A stretch of DNA of 32,822 nt, from NCBI RefSeq assembly GCF_003946885.1, contig NZ_RWKQ01000026.1:812-33633 (forward strand), written 5' to 3'. The notes below the pieces were generated by a model that saw only the letters and a program-made list of their open reading frames with translations, was not told the origin of the DNA and ran no database searches. Position numbers and translations under genes: made by a program. The stretch is from Specibacter cremeus (GTDB lineage Bacteria > Actinomycetota > Actinomycetes > Actinomycetales > Micrococcaceae). Every line of letters begins with the position of its first letter. Positions within the stretch are counted from its first letter, which is position 1. Positions 23,435-31,405 of this stretch are shown here, one piece after another.

Positions 23435-25081
23435 TCACTGGCCGTTGTCGTGGCCGTGGGGGCCGGGCGGGTTCCGGTCGTCGTGCTGGTTGAGGGCGTC
23501 GAAGATCCATTCCGGGATCAGGGGTGGGGTGGTTTCGGGCGGGTCGGGCGGGTAGTAGCGGCCGGAGGGAGCCTGCCAGCCGGGTTTGCCGTGTCCGTCC
23601 CGGCTGGGGATGGGGCGCCAGGCACGGATGGCGGGCAGGTCCGCGCCCGGGGGTGGCCGGTTTCCGTGCTTGTCCTTGCGGTCGGCGAGGTGCTTGAGCA
23701 GGTGGTGGGCTTTGCAGAGAGAATGCAAATTCTCGATGACGGTGGGCCCGCCATCCTCCCAGGCGAGGATGTGGTCAATCTCGGTCACGGTGGCCGCTGC
23801 CGAGCAGCCCTTGAACGTACAGGTCCCGTCGCGAGTCCGCAGCCGGGCCCGCATGACCGCCGATACCCGGTACCTGTCCGGGTGCAGGTCCAGGGCAATG
23901 CCTGTGACCGGATCCGTGAGGACCCGCAAGAATGATGGCGCGTTCCCGGCCAGGGCCCGGGCGATCGAGGCCGGCACGGGGCCTCCGCCGGCGACCTGGC
24001 CGGGTTCGTTCGTGACCCCGAGCAGGGACAGGAAGGGGACGGTGACCAGGATTTCGGCTGCAGGCAGCGGGCCCAGGTGCGGGTCGATGACGGTTCCGTC
24101 GTCGGTGACCACCACGCTGGGGCCGAGGGTGCCGTCCCCGGCGTTGAGTCGGCGTGGCACACCCTGGCCGAACAGTGCCTGGACGGCGGAGTCGAGGCGG
24201 CGTTGGGTCAGGGTGCGGATCTCGTCGGGGTGGGCCAGGGCGCGGGCGATGGCGGTGTGCCGGTTGAAGATCGCTTCGGCGGCTTCGGTGGGCAGGTACA
24301 TGCGGAGGATGGACATGCCGTCGTCGGCGGTGTGCAGGCTCATCCGCCGATCCTCCCGGGCCGCGGTCGCGGCGGCCTGGATGCTGTCGGGGAAGCGCCG
24401 GGCCCGTTCCTTCTTCGCAACCCTGGCGAACTTCGCAATCGTGACCCCGGCCTCCGCCAGGCCCAGCAGGAACGCCTCGAACCCGGCCACCGTGTCCGGG
24501 TTGGTGCCGGGAGTGCCTGCGGAGTCGACCTCGTCAAGGAGGCGCAGCGTGTGGGCCCAGTCGATCCGGCCTTCCCGCAGTGCCCGGTATACGGCCGGGT
24601 GGTCACGGACCAGGGTGGTGCAGTGGCCGGTGAGGGCGCCGGCGGTGCCGGCGGGCAAGTCGAAGACGGCACCGAGTTCGCCCCGGGCGCCGGTGGCCGC
24701 CACGGACGCCTGCCACGCGTCGAGGTGTTCGGCTCCGGCCTCGGCGCACGCGGCCGTGGCGAGCCGGTCGACCAGGGCGGCCTTGAGGGCGGCCAGCGCG
24801 TCCTCGATGCGTCGAATCTGCCCGAGCTCGGCCACCGTGGCGTCGTACACGTCCCGCACAGCCCGCAACCGGGTCCACGGTTCGGCCAGGGCCAAGGCCG
24901 GGATCGTCTCGGTGCCGTCGGCAAGGGCGGCGGCGAGCATTCCGCTGACCCGGGTGCGGGCGTCCGTGAACGACTCGACCGGAAAATCCCGGACCGTGGC
25001 ATGGAGGGCCGCCAGACCGGCGCTTTCCGGTCCGTCACTCATGTGACCCCGATCCCCGGGGTCAGTCACCGGGATGCTCAT
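23435..25081 (-). CDS. DUF222/13E12-type HNH endonuclease-domain protein
   Basis: The 548-residue protein has a DUF222 region over roughly residues 30-400 and an HNH module at 410-465 with C421, C426, DH at 436-437, N451, C456 and H459-H460. Such DUF222-HNH proteins occur in many copies per genome in actinobacteria and often behave like mobile or selfish genes; the actual nuclease role is unproven. A TTGACA/TAAGAAT promoter places the transcription start on or beside the ATG at 25081, supporting that start as leaderless over an internal ATG at about 25042. It is convergent with the alpha/beta hydrolase gene. Confidence 0.88.
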   Translation of the reverse strand: MSIPVTDPGDRGHMSDGPESAGLAALHATVRDFPVESFTDARTRVSGMLAAALADGTETIPALALAEPWTRLRAVRDVYDATVAELGQIRRIEDALAALKAALVDRLATAACAEAGAEHLDAWQASVAATGARGELGAVFDLPAGTAGALTGHCTTLVRDHPAVYRALREGRIDWAHTLRLLDEVDSAGTPGTNPDTVAGFEAFLLGLAEAGVTIAKFARVAKKERARRFPDSIQAAATAAREDRRMSLHTADDGMSILRMYLPTEAAEAIFNRHTAIARALAHPDEIRTLTQRRLDSAVQALFGQGVPRRLNAGDGTLGPSVVVTDDGTVIDPHLGPLPAAEILVTVPFLSLLGVTNEPGQVAGGGPVPASIARALAGNAPSFLRVLTDPVTGIALDLHPDRYRVSAVMRARLRTRDGTCTFKGCSAAATVTEIDHILAWEDGGPTVIENLHSLCKAHHLLKHLADRKDKHGNRPPPGADLPAIRAWRPIPSRDGHGKPGWQAPSGRYYPPDPPETTPPLIPEWIFDALNQHDDRNPPGPHGHDNGQ

Positions 25082-25087
25082 ACATCA

Positions 25088-25132
25088 ATTCTTATCATGA
25101 TGCCAATTTATGTCAATAGTTTCGAATCTATT
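25088..25132 (-). promoter_or_regulatory. Strong promoter and 18-base palindrome of the HNH gene
   Basis: On the minus strand TTGACA (25116-25111) is followed after 16-17 bases by TAAGAAT (25094-25088), with the ATG six bases on. AATAGTTTCGAATCTATT (25115-25132) is a near-perfect palindrome (8 of 9 pairs) touching the -35 box and could be an operator. The stretch is strikingly A/T-rich for this genome. Confidence 0.6.
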
Positions 25133-25251
25133 CAAGCCATCTGATGTTCCGCATTGGTCACTGATCCCCTTCCTTTGCGGCGATGTACGCTAGTGCTATG
25201 CACACCAATATCCACAAGTTGTGTGCTAATCTGTGGAGGAGGAGCTACGCG

Positions 25252-25275
25252 GGTCTCGACAAGCTGGACCACCGG
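25252..25275. repeat. REP-like repeat copy
   Basis: The reverse complement starts CCGGTGGTCCAGCTTGTCGA and matches the unit at 15811-15832 (GGTGGTCGAGCCTGCCGAGACC) with a few changes. It lies 22 bases beyond the 3' end of the second DUF2695 gene, as the other cluster does for the first. Confidence 0.6.
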
Positions 25276-25297
25276 GGAGGCGGCCAGCGGCATGGAA

Positions 25298-25687
25298 TCA
25301 CGGCTCGCGAGAGATGCCGGCGAGCCACAACCCGCACGGTTGCAACGGGCTCCCGCCCACGCCGCGACAGCCCGGACTCTCCAGCGGCACACCGCAGCCG
25401 GGACACCGGTCCGCGTTCCACAACTCTTCGCGTCGCGCATACACGTCCTCGACCACCTCGCAATCACAGTCTCCGCCGATCGTGTCCAGCAGGCGTTCAA
25501 GACCGGTGAAGCTGCTGGAGTACCTCGCCAGGTAGAACCCGGTCCACCCCAGGTCGTTCTCGCAGCCCTCCAGCATCACCATGCGCTGCACGAAACACGG
25601 CAGGCACTCGTTCGGTTCCGGCGTCATCATTTCCCGGGCCAACTCGTTGACACTGCGGTCCACGTCAATGGCGGACATCTCTTCCAT
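25298..25687 (-). CDS. Cysteine-rich DUF2695-like protein (paralogue 2)
   Basis: This 129-residue protein shares with the 15895-16233 product the blocks CLPCFV (28-33), CDC (74-76, within GGDCDCEVVEDVY), YARREELW (83-90), CPGCG (95-99), C107 and PCGLW (117-121). The GG.CDCEV..V core is the DUF2695 hallmark. Nine cysteines are conserved between the two, suggesting one or two zinc sites. The N-terminus is longer here. GAGAGGA precedes the ATG at 25687. The function is unknown. Confidence 0.75.
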   Translation of the reverse strand: MEEMSAIDVDRSVNELAREMMTPEPNECLPCFVQRMVMLEGCENDLGWTGFYLARYSSSFTGLERLLDTIGGDCDCEVVEDVYARREELWNADRCPGCGVPLESPGCRGVGGSPLQPCGLWLAGISREP

Positions 25688-25837
25688 GGGGATCCTCTCG
25701 ACACACCCATGGTCGCGAGGATCGGTTCCTCACTCCATGGCTCGGCGGACACCTGTGCACAAGCACAGCCGCGCCGACCGCTGTGGAGGGCGCCGCCGTC
25801 GGGCACCCCCAGCGAACAACCTGGGGCAACGACCCCA

Positions 25838-25843
25838 TAGAAT
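25838..25843 (+). promoter_or_regulatory. TAGAAT -10 box, probable leaderless start
   Basis: TAGAAT is followed by exactly six bases and then the ATG at 25850, with no good Shine-Dalgarno sequence. It has the same spacing as at 22661. Confidence 0.45.
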
Positions 25844-25849
25844 CGAGGC

Positions 25850-26302
25850 ATGGTTACCGGTGACATCACGTTCCACACCCGCAAATGGGTCCGCCCAGAG
25901 GACCTGAACGCGAACGGCACACTGTTCGGCGGCAGCCTGCTGCGGTGGATCGATGAGGAGGCGGCGATCTACGCGATCGTCCAGCTGGGCAACGGCAACG
26001 CGGTCACGAAGTACATGTCGGAGATCAACTTCGTCTCCTCGGCCCAGCAGGGCGACCTGATCGAGATGGGACTGACGGCCACCGAGTTCGGCCGCACGTC
26101 CCTGACCATGCGGGCCGAGGTGCGGAACATGTTCACCCGGCAGTCCATCCTGACCATCGAGAAGATCGTCTTCGTCAACCTCGGGCCCGGCGGCTTGCCG
26201 GCCCCGCACGGCTACACCGAGATCACGTACGACCGGGACCGGGTCCCGCACGAGCACCTCCGGCATGTCGAGGAGCCGTCACCTGTTCACGAAGTGTCGT
26301 AA
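25850..26302 (+). CDS. Acyl-CoA thioesterase, hotdog fold (YciA/BACH type)
   Basis: This 150-residue single hotdog domain has the signature DLNANGTLFGGSLLRWIDEEAA, in which the Asn, the Gly-rich turn and the acidic pair after the helix form the active site. It hydrolyses acyl-CoA thioesters in the cytosol, with broad chain-length use in this family. It is a single-gene unit with its own leaderless-type promoter. The specific substrate is not readable. Confidence 0.88.
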   Translation: MVTGDITFHTRKWVRPEDLNANGTLFGGSLLRWIDEEAAIYAIVQLGNGNAVTKYMSEINFVSSAQQGDLIEMGLTATEFGRTSLTMRAEVRNMFTRQSILTIEKIVFVNLGPGGLPAPHGYTEITYDRDRVPHEHLRHVEEPSPVHEVS

Positions 26303-26352
26303 CACGCGGGTCGCAGACCGACCGGCGGCGGCATGTAGGGCACACTACGCAT

Positions 26353-28470
26353 GTGAGCAACGAACACCCCAGGCGCCCCGTGTGGACTTTCCCCTCCGTC
26401 AAACGCGCCAAGGGGATTCGGCCGGGCACACGGACCGGGCCGCTGGTGCGCGGCGTGATTGCCGGCGTCGTCCTGTCCCTTTCGGTGGGGCTGCTCGCCG
26501 TCGGAGGGGCACTTGCCGCAACTCCCCCACCGTCAGCCGCTCCGCAGGCCGTCGCGGTCCACCCGGACGTCAACCGCAACGTCAAGGCATCCCTCGCCGG
26601 ACACAAATCCACCGCCGTCTGCCCGCCGGCCCGGCCGGGTCATGCCTCGTGCAACTCCGTCAGGGATGAGTTCGTCGGCGGCCCCCTGGCCTCGCCCGCC
26701 GCCGTCCCGCTGGGCTACGCGCCGACCGACCTGCAGGCAGCGTACAAGCTCCCCTCCGGGACGGCGGGATCCGGCATGAGAGTGGCCGTCGTCGATGCCA
26801 TGGACGACCCCACCGCCGAAGCGGACCTCGGCGTGTACCGGGCGAAGTACGGACTGCCCGCCTGCACCACGACCAATGGGTGTTTCACCAGGATCGACCA
26901 GCGCGGCGGCACCGCCTACCCGCCCGCCGACACCGGCTGGAGCCAGGAGATCAGCCTGGACCTCGACGTCGTCTCCGCCGCCTGCCCACTGTGCAACATC
27001 CTCCTGGTCGAGGCCGACTCATCCTCGCTTTCAGATCTGGGCACGGCCGTGAACATGGCCGTCACCAAGGGCGCCGTCGCCGTCTCGAACAGCTATGGCG
27101 CGGCCTCCACGAGTGACGACACCTCCTTCGACGGTTATTTCAACCACCCCGGCGTCGCCATCACGGCCAGTTCCGGCGACAACGGCTACGGCGCCGACTA
27201 CCCCGCGGCCTCCCAATTCGTGACCGCGGTGGGCGGAACCAGTCTCGTCAAGGACTCCAGCGCCCGGGGATGGTCCGAGGCGGCCTGGTCGGGAACCGGC
27301 GGCGGCTGCTCGACGGCGTCGGCCAAGCCGGCCTGGCAGACCGATACGGGCTGCACCACCAAGACCATCAGCGACGTCTCCGCCGTCGCCGATCCGCAAA
27401 CGGGAATCGCCGTCTACTACGCCGCCAACGGCTGGATGGTCCTGGGCGGGACCAGCGCGTCCTCGCCCCTCATCGCCGCGACGTACGCGCTCGCCGGACG
27501 CCCGGACCCCGGCACCGCGCCGGCGGGGTTCCCCTACAGCCGTCCCGGCCAGCTCAACGATGTGACCTCCGGCAGCAGCGGCACCTGCACCGTTGCCTAC
27601 CTGTGCTCCGGGGAGGCCGGCTACGACGGGCCCACCGGCCTGGGAACCCCGTCCGGCGTCGGGGCGTTCACCAACAAGCCGATGCCGTCACCGTCCCCCA
27701 CCCCGTCACCCACCCCGTCACCGTCACCGCCGCCGCGGGCCATCACGTCCGCCGCCGACACCGTCTATGCGGACAGCAGCGGCCGGCTCTTCGACGTTCC
27801 CGCCACCGGGGGCGGGACGCTGGGCAGCCCGCGCCAGATCGGCAACGGTTTCAGCAACATCAAGGACATGCACGTCACGGACTGGAACAGCGATGGCATC
27901 GCCGATCTCCTGGTCCAGTGGAACTCCGGCCGGGTCAGCGTCTACCTCGGGTCCGGCGGGGGGCTGGCCTATGGTCCGGTCATCGCCACGCAGGGCTGGG
28001 CGGGCATCACCCTGACCGTCGGCAAGTGGTCGAAGGCGGCGCCGTATCCGTGGCTGGTCGGCACGAACGCCGCCGGTGGCCTGTACTACTGGGCGAACCG
28101 CCACGGCACCGCGGTCGACGCCGCCGTGCAAATCGGCCGGGGCTGGACCGGCCTGAAGATCACCCAACTCGACTTCGACGGCGACGGCAACCAGGACCTG
28201 CTGGTGCGGACCACGGCCGGCACCCTCCTGCTCTACCGCGGCAATGGCGCCGGCCAGGTCGTCAGCGAAACGCGCAGGACCATCGGGTCCGGGTGGCAGG
28301 GCTTCGATTCGCTCGATCCGGTCCCCGGTTTCACGGGCACCGGCAGCCGGGGCCTGACCGCACGCAATACCGGCACCGGCCTTCGCTACTACTACCCGAT
28401 TCACAACGGCACTTGGGGGGCCCGCGTGGTCCTGGGTGGCAGCTGGAAGGGGCTCACGCTCGCCGACTGA
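26353..28470 (+). CDS. Secreted S53 (sedolisin) peptidase with C-terminal FG-GAP domain
   Basis: The 705-residue product has a basic N-terminus, a hydrophobic segment at 31-55 ending in GGALAAT (signal peptide or anchor), and a short pro-region. The S53 catalytic domain spans about 115-440: E199-x3-D203 (WSQEISLDLD), D276 (SSGDNG) and S368 (GGTSASSP). The Glu-Asp-Ser set distinguishes it from subtilisins. A Pro/Ser/Thr linker (443-461) leads to about 240 residues with FG-GAP/VCBS-like repeats (DWNSDGIADLLVQW, DFDGDGNQDLLVR) that may bind calcium or a surface. The start is GTG with no clear ribosome site. Sedolisins usually work at acidic pH outside the cell. Confidence 0.9.
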   Translation: MSNEHPRRPVWTFPSVKRAKGIRPGTRTGPLVRGVIAGVVLSLSVGLLAVGGALAATPPPSAAPQAVAVHPDVNRNVKASLAGHKSTAVCPPARPGHASCNSVRDEFVGGPLASPAAVPLGYAPTDLQAAYKLPSGTAGSGMRVAVVDAMDDPTAEADLGVYRAKYGLPACTTTNGCFTRIDQRGGTAYPPADTGWSQEISLDLDVVSAACPLCNILLVEADSSSLSDLGTAVNMAVTKGAVAVSNSYGAASTSDDTSFDGYFNHPGVAITASSGDNGYGADYPAASQFVTAVGGTSLVKDSSARGWSEAAWSGTGGGCSTASAKPAWQTDTGCTTKTISDVSAVADPQTGIAVYYAANGWMVLGGTSASSPLIAATYALAGRPDPGTAPAGFPYSRPGQLNDVTSGSSGTCTVAYLCSGEAGYDGPTGLGTPSGVGAFTNKPMPSPSPTPSPTPSPSPPPRAITSAADTVYADSSGRLFDVPATGGGTLGSPRQIGNGFSNIKDMHVTDWNSDGIADLLVQWNSGRVSVYLGSGGGLAYGPVIATQGWAGITLTVGKWSKAAPYPWLVGTNAAGGLYYWANRHGTAVDAAVQIGRGWTGLKITQLDFDGDGNQDLLVRTTAGTLLLYRGNGAGQVVSETRRTIGSGWQGFDSLDPVPGFTGTGSRGLTARNTGTGLRYYYPIHNGTWGARVVLGGSWKGLTLAD

Positions 28471-28530
28471 CGCCATCGCCGAGGGGCAGCCCGCACGGGG
28501 CGTAGGACACCGCGGCACGATCCGCATCAT

Positions 28531-28598
28531 GCATGCACCCATTCGACGGGGCTGGCGGTTGTGCATGCGCTCATGGCGATAGATAGGTTACCTAACAT
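28531..28598. promoter_or_regulatory. Candidate regulatory region of the second APC permease
   Basis: GCATGCAC (28531-28538) and GTGCATGC (28561-28568) form an inverted repeat 30 bases apart. TAGGT-T-ACCTA (28584-28594) is a compact palindrome, and TAACAT (28593-28598) fits a -10 box about 115 bases before the start. The 241 bases from 28471 to 28711 hold no supported gene. Confidence 0.35.
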
Positions 28599-28711
28599 AG
28601 GGTGGCAAGGCCGCGCGTGGTTCAGATCACCATCGCCCGGCGTCGTTCCCGAACGCCGCCGCCACCGCGCCGACTGCCGACCGGCAGCATCAAGACTAGG
28701 AAGAGCCGCCC

Positions 28712-30076
28712 GTGACATCGGAATACCTTGCGTCCGCAACAATGCAGCGCCCTCATGAACCCCAGTTGGAGCGCACGCTCGGGCTCGGATCAGTAGTTCT
28801 CTTCGGCCTGGCCTATATGGCGCCCCTGATCGTGCTGGGGACGTTCGGGATCATCGCCGTGGCCAGTGGCGGCGCCGTGCCGGCGTCGTACCTGCTGGCC
28901 CTGGTGGCCATGCTCTTCACCGCCCAAAGCTACGGGCGCATGGCCAGGGCCTTCCCGACCTCCGGCTCGGCGTACACCTACGTGCGGCGCTCGATCGACT
29001 CCCGGGTCGGGTTCCTGGTCGGCTGGGCGGCCATGCTGGACTATTTCTTCCTGCCGATGGTCATCTGGCTCATCGGGGCCTCGTTCCTGCAGGCGCAATT
29101 CCCGTTCGTTCCGTTCTGGATGTGGATCATCGGATTCATCCTGGCCACCACCGTGCTGAACATCCTGGGCATCGTGGTGGCCGAGAAGGCCACGCTGCTG
29201 CTGATGGCCTTCCAGTTCCTGGTCATCATCTTGTTCGTGGCGCTGTCGATCGCGAACATCGCCGGCCACCGCGGCGGCGGCGCCTTGTTCTCCCTGACGC
29301 CGTTTGCCAATTCCGGCACCAACCTGACCATGATCTCGGCCGGGGCGGCCATCGCCGCATACTCCTTCCTGGGCTTCGACGCCGTGACCACCTTGGCGGA
29401 GGAGACGAAGAACCCGCGCCGGACGCTGCCCCGCGCCATCATGCTGGTCGCCCTGGCCGGCGGCGTCGTGTTCGTGGTCATCAGCTACTTCACCCAACTG
29501 GTGCACCCCGGCAGCGACTTCCACGACCCGTCCTCGGCGGCCTTCGAGATTGCCGGGGACATCGGCGGCAGCCTCTTCAGCGCCGTCTTCCTGGCCGGCC
29601 TGGTGGTCACCCAGTTCGCCTCCGGCATCGCCGCCCAGTCCAGCTCGGCCAGGCTGCTGTACGCGATGGGGCGCGACGGCGTGCTGCCGCGCCGGTTCTT
29701 CGGCTTCGTCCATGCGAAATTCCGGACCCCCGCCCTGAACATCCTGTTGACCGCCGTCGTTGGCCTCATCGCCTTGTTCCTTGACGTGAGCACGTCGACG
29801 TCGTTCATCAACTTCGGCGCCTTCGTCGCCTTCACCATGGTCAATGTCTCGACCATCGCGCACTACATTCGCCAGCGCAGGGAAGGCAACCGCCTGCCCG
29901 TGCTCTGGTACGTGGTGGTTCCCGCCATCGGCGCCGTGGTCTGCGCCTACCTCCTGACCAGCCTGGACGGCAACGCCCTGGTGCTCGGCATCTCCTGGCT
30001 GGTCGTCGGCGTCATCTACCTGGCCGTCCTGACCCGTGGGTTCCGCAGGCCCACGCCGCAGATGGACCTGGCCTAG
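28712..30076 (+). CDS. APC-superfamily amino acid permease
   Basis: This 454-residue transporter has about 12 membrane segments. The start (LGLGSVVLFGLAYMAPLIVLGTFG without a break), SFLGFDAVTTLAEETKNPRRTLPRAI in the middle and ARLLYAMGRDGVLPRRFFG are typical of amino acid and putrescine-type permeases of the APC superfamily. It is not closely similar to the permease at 16577 by eye. AGGAAG lies 8 bases before the GTG at 28712. It is convergent with an aminotransferase, with overlapping stop codons, so a shared amino acid substrate is possible but unproven. Confidence 0.88.
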   Translation: MTSEYLASATMQRPHEPQLERTLGLGSVVLFGLAYMAPLIVLGTFGIIAVASGGAVPASYLLALVAMLFTAQSYGRMARAFPTSGSAYTYVRRSIDSRVGFLVGWAAMLDYFFLPMVIWLIGASFLQAQFPFVPFWMWIIGFILATTVLNILGIVVAEKATLLLMAFQFLVIILFVALSIANIAGHRGGGALFSLTPFANSGTNLTMISAGAAIAAYSFLGFDAVTTLAEETKNPRRTLPRAIMLVALAGGVVFVVISYFTQLVHPGSDFHDPSSAAFEIAGDIGGSLFSAVFLAGLVVTQFASGIAAQSSSARLLYAMGRDGVLPRRFFGFVHAKFRTPALNILLTAVVGLIALFLDVSTSTSFINFGAFVAFTMVNVSTIAHYIRQRREGNRLPVLWYVVVPAIGAVVCAYLLTSLDGNALVLGISWLVVGVIYLAVLTRGFRRPTPQMDLA

Positions 30077-31296
30077 GCCCCCGGCGCGGGCCGGGACGCC
30101 TGGAACCGCTCGATTCGCTGCACCCCGGACCGCACGGCCTCCAGCCCGGCCGCGAAGCTCAACCTGACGTGGCGCCGCCCGGCCGCCGAGTCATCGAAGT
30201 CGGCGCCCGGCACCAGGGCCACGCCCTCGGCCTCCAGCAACGCGGCACAGTACCCGGCCGCATCCGCGAACCCGGAGGCCGCGGGCCCAAGGTCGGCGTA
30301 CAGGTAGAACGCGCCGTCGGCCGGCGCCGCCCCACCCCAGCCCAGCCGGTCCAGGGACGCCAGCAGGAGGGACCGCGTCCGGGCGAACTCGGCCACGGAC
30401 GCGTCGGCCTGCGCGTAGGACGCGTCACTGAACGCCTCGACGGCGGCGATCTGCGCCGGCGCGGGCGGGCACAACGCGACATTGCCGGCGAGCGCGTCGA
30501 CGGCGGCGACCAGGTCGTCCGGCACCAACGCCCAGCCCAGCCGCCAGCCCGTCATGCCCCAGTACTTGGAGAAGCTGGAGATCACGGTGCCGGAGCGGTC
30601 CAGCTCCCACGCGCAGACGCCGCGCGGGTCCGCGGAACCGGCGGCGGGGTAGGTGATGCCGTGGTAGATCTCATCGCTGACCAGGCGCACACCCGACGAC
30701 GTGCACCACGAGGCCAGCGCGGCCAGTTCGGCCCGCGACACCATGGTTCCGGTCGGGTTCGCCGGCGAGGCCAGCACCAGCCCGGCCAGCGGCCCATGCT
30801 CGCCGACGGCGGCCTCCAGCATGGCCGGGGTGGGCTGGAAGCGGGTGTCGGCGCGGCAGTCCAGCTCCACCACCTCGATGCCGAGCGCGCGCAGGATGTT
30901 CCGGTACGCCGGGTACCCGGGCCGGGCCAGCGCCACGCGGTCACCGGGGTTGAACGCGGCGAGGAAAAGCAGCATGAACGCCCCGGACGATCCCGTGGTC
31001 ACGGCGATGTTCCGCGGCGGCACGTCGAGGCCGTACCAGCGCCGGTAGTGGCCGGCGATCGCCTCGCGCAGGTCCGTGATGCCCAGCGCCGGCGTGTACG
31101 TCAGCGGCGTCCCGGCGGCGTGCAGCGCCGCGGCCCGCGCGGACACCCCGCTGGGCGCTCCCCCGCCGGGTTCGCCGGCGCACAGCGAGATGACGTCGCG
31201 CCCGGCCGCGCGCAGTTCGGCGACCCGCGCCAGGATGTCCATGACCTGGAACGGCGGAACCTGGGCCCGGTCGGCGACGGTGAGCGGATGGTCCAT
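30073..31296 (-). CDS. Class I/II PLP-dependent aminotransferase
   Basis: This 407-residue fold-type I aminotransferase has ASPANPTG with N180, D208 and Y211 (SDEIYHG), the PLP lysine K244 (SSFSKYWGMTGWRLG) and R252 in the same segment. It transfers an amino group between an amino acid and a 2-oxo acid; the exact pair is unknown. AGGAGG precedes the ATG. The TAG stop shares the palindrome CTAG (30073-30076) with the stop of the convergent permease gene. Confidence 0.92.
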   Translation of the reverse strand: MDHPLTVADRAQVPPFQVMDILARVAELRAAGRDVISLCAGEPGGGAPSGVSARAAALHAAGTPLTYTPALGITDLREAIAGHYRRWYGLDVPPRNIAVTTGSSGAFMLLFLAAFNPGDRVALARPGYPAYRNILRALGIEVVELDCRADTRFQPTPAMLEAAVGEHGPLAGLVLASPANPTGTMVSRAELAALASWCTSSGVRLVSDEIYHGITYPAAGSADPRGVCAWELDRSGTVISSFSKYWGMTGWRLGWALVPDDLVAAVDALAGNVALCPPAPAQIAAVEAFSDASYAQADASVAEFARTRSLLLASLDRLGWGGAAPADGAFYLYADLGPAASGFADAAGYCAALLEAEGVALVPGADFDDSAAGRRHVRLSFAAGLEAVRSGVQRIERFQASRPAPGA

Positions 31297-31405
31297 GCCT
31301 GCCTCCTGGATGCGAAGTGGAAGGCACGACGGCGGCGCCCGGCTTCCAGCTTGTCACACCGCGCGCCGGGCCCGGTTTCGCGACTGGCAGGCCTGAGCCG
31401 CACGC

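Noticed and set aside
25186-25509. TACGCT six bases before an ATG (25198) with an open frame to 25509
   Set aside because: The layout resembles a leaderless gene, but the product is Arg-rich and featureless, crosses a REP-like repeat and runs antisense to the DUF2695 gene. There is no -35 box.
27685-27735. Tandem CCGTCACC-type repeat that might suggest a CRISPR or minisatellite
   Set aside because: It encodes the Pro/Ser/Thr linker of the S53 peptidase in frame and has no spacers.
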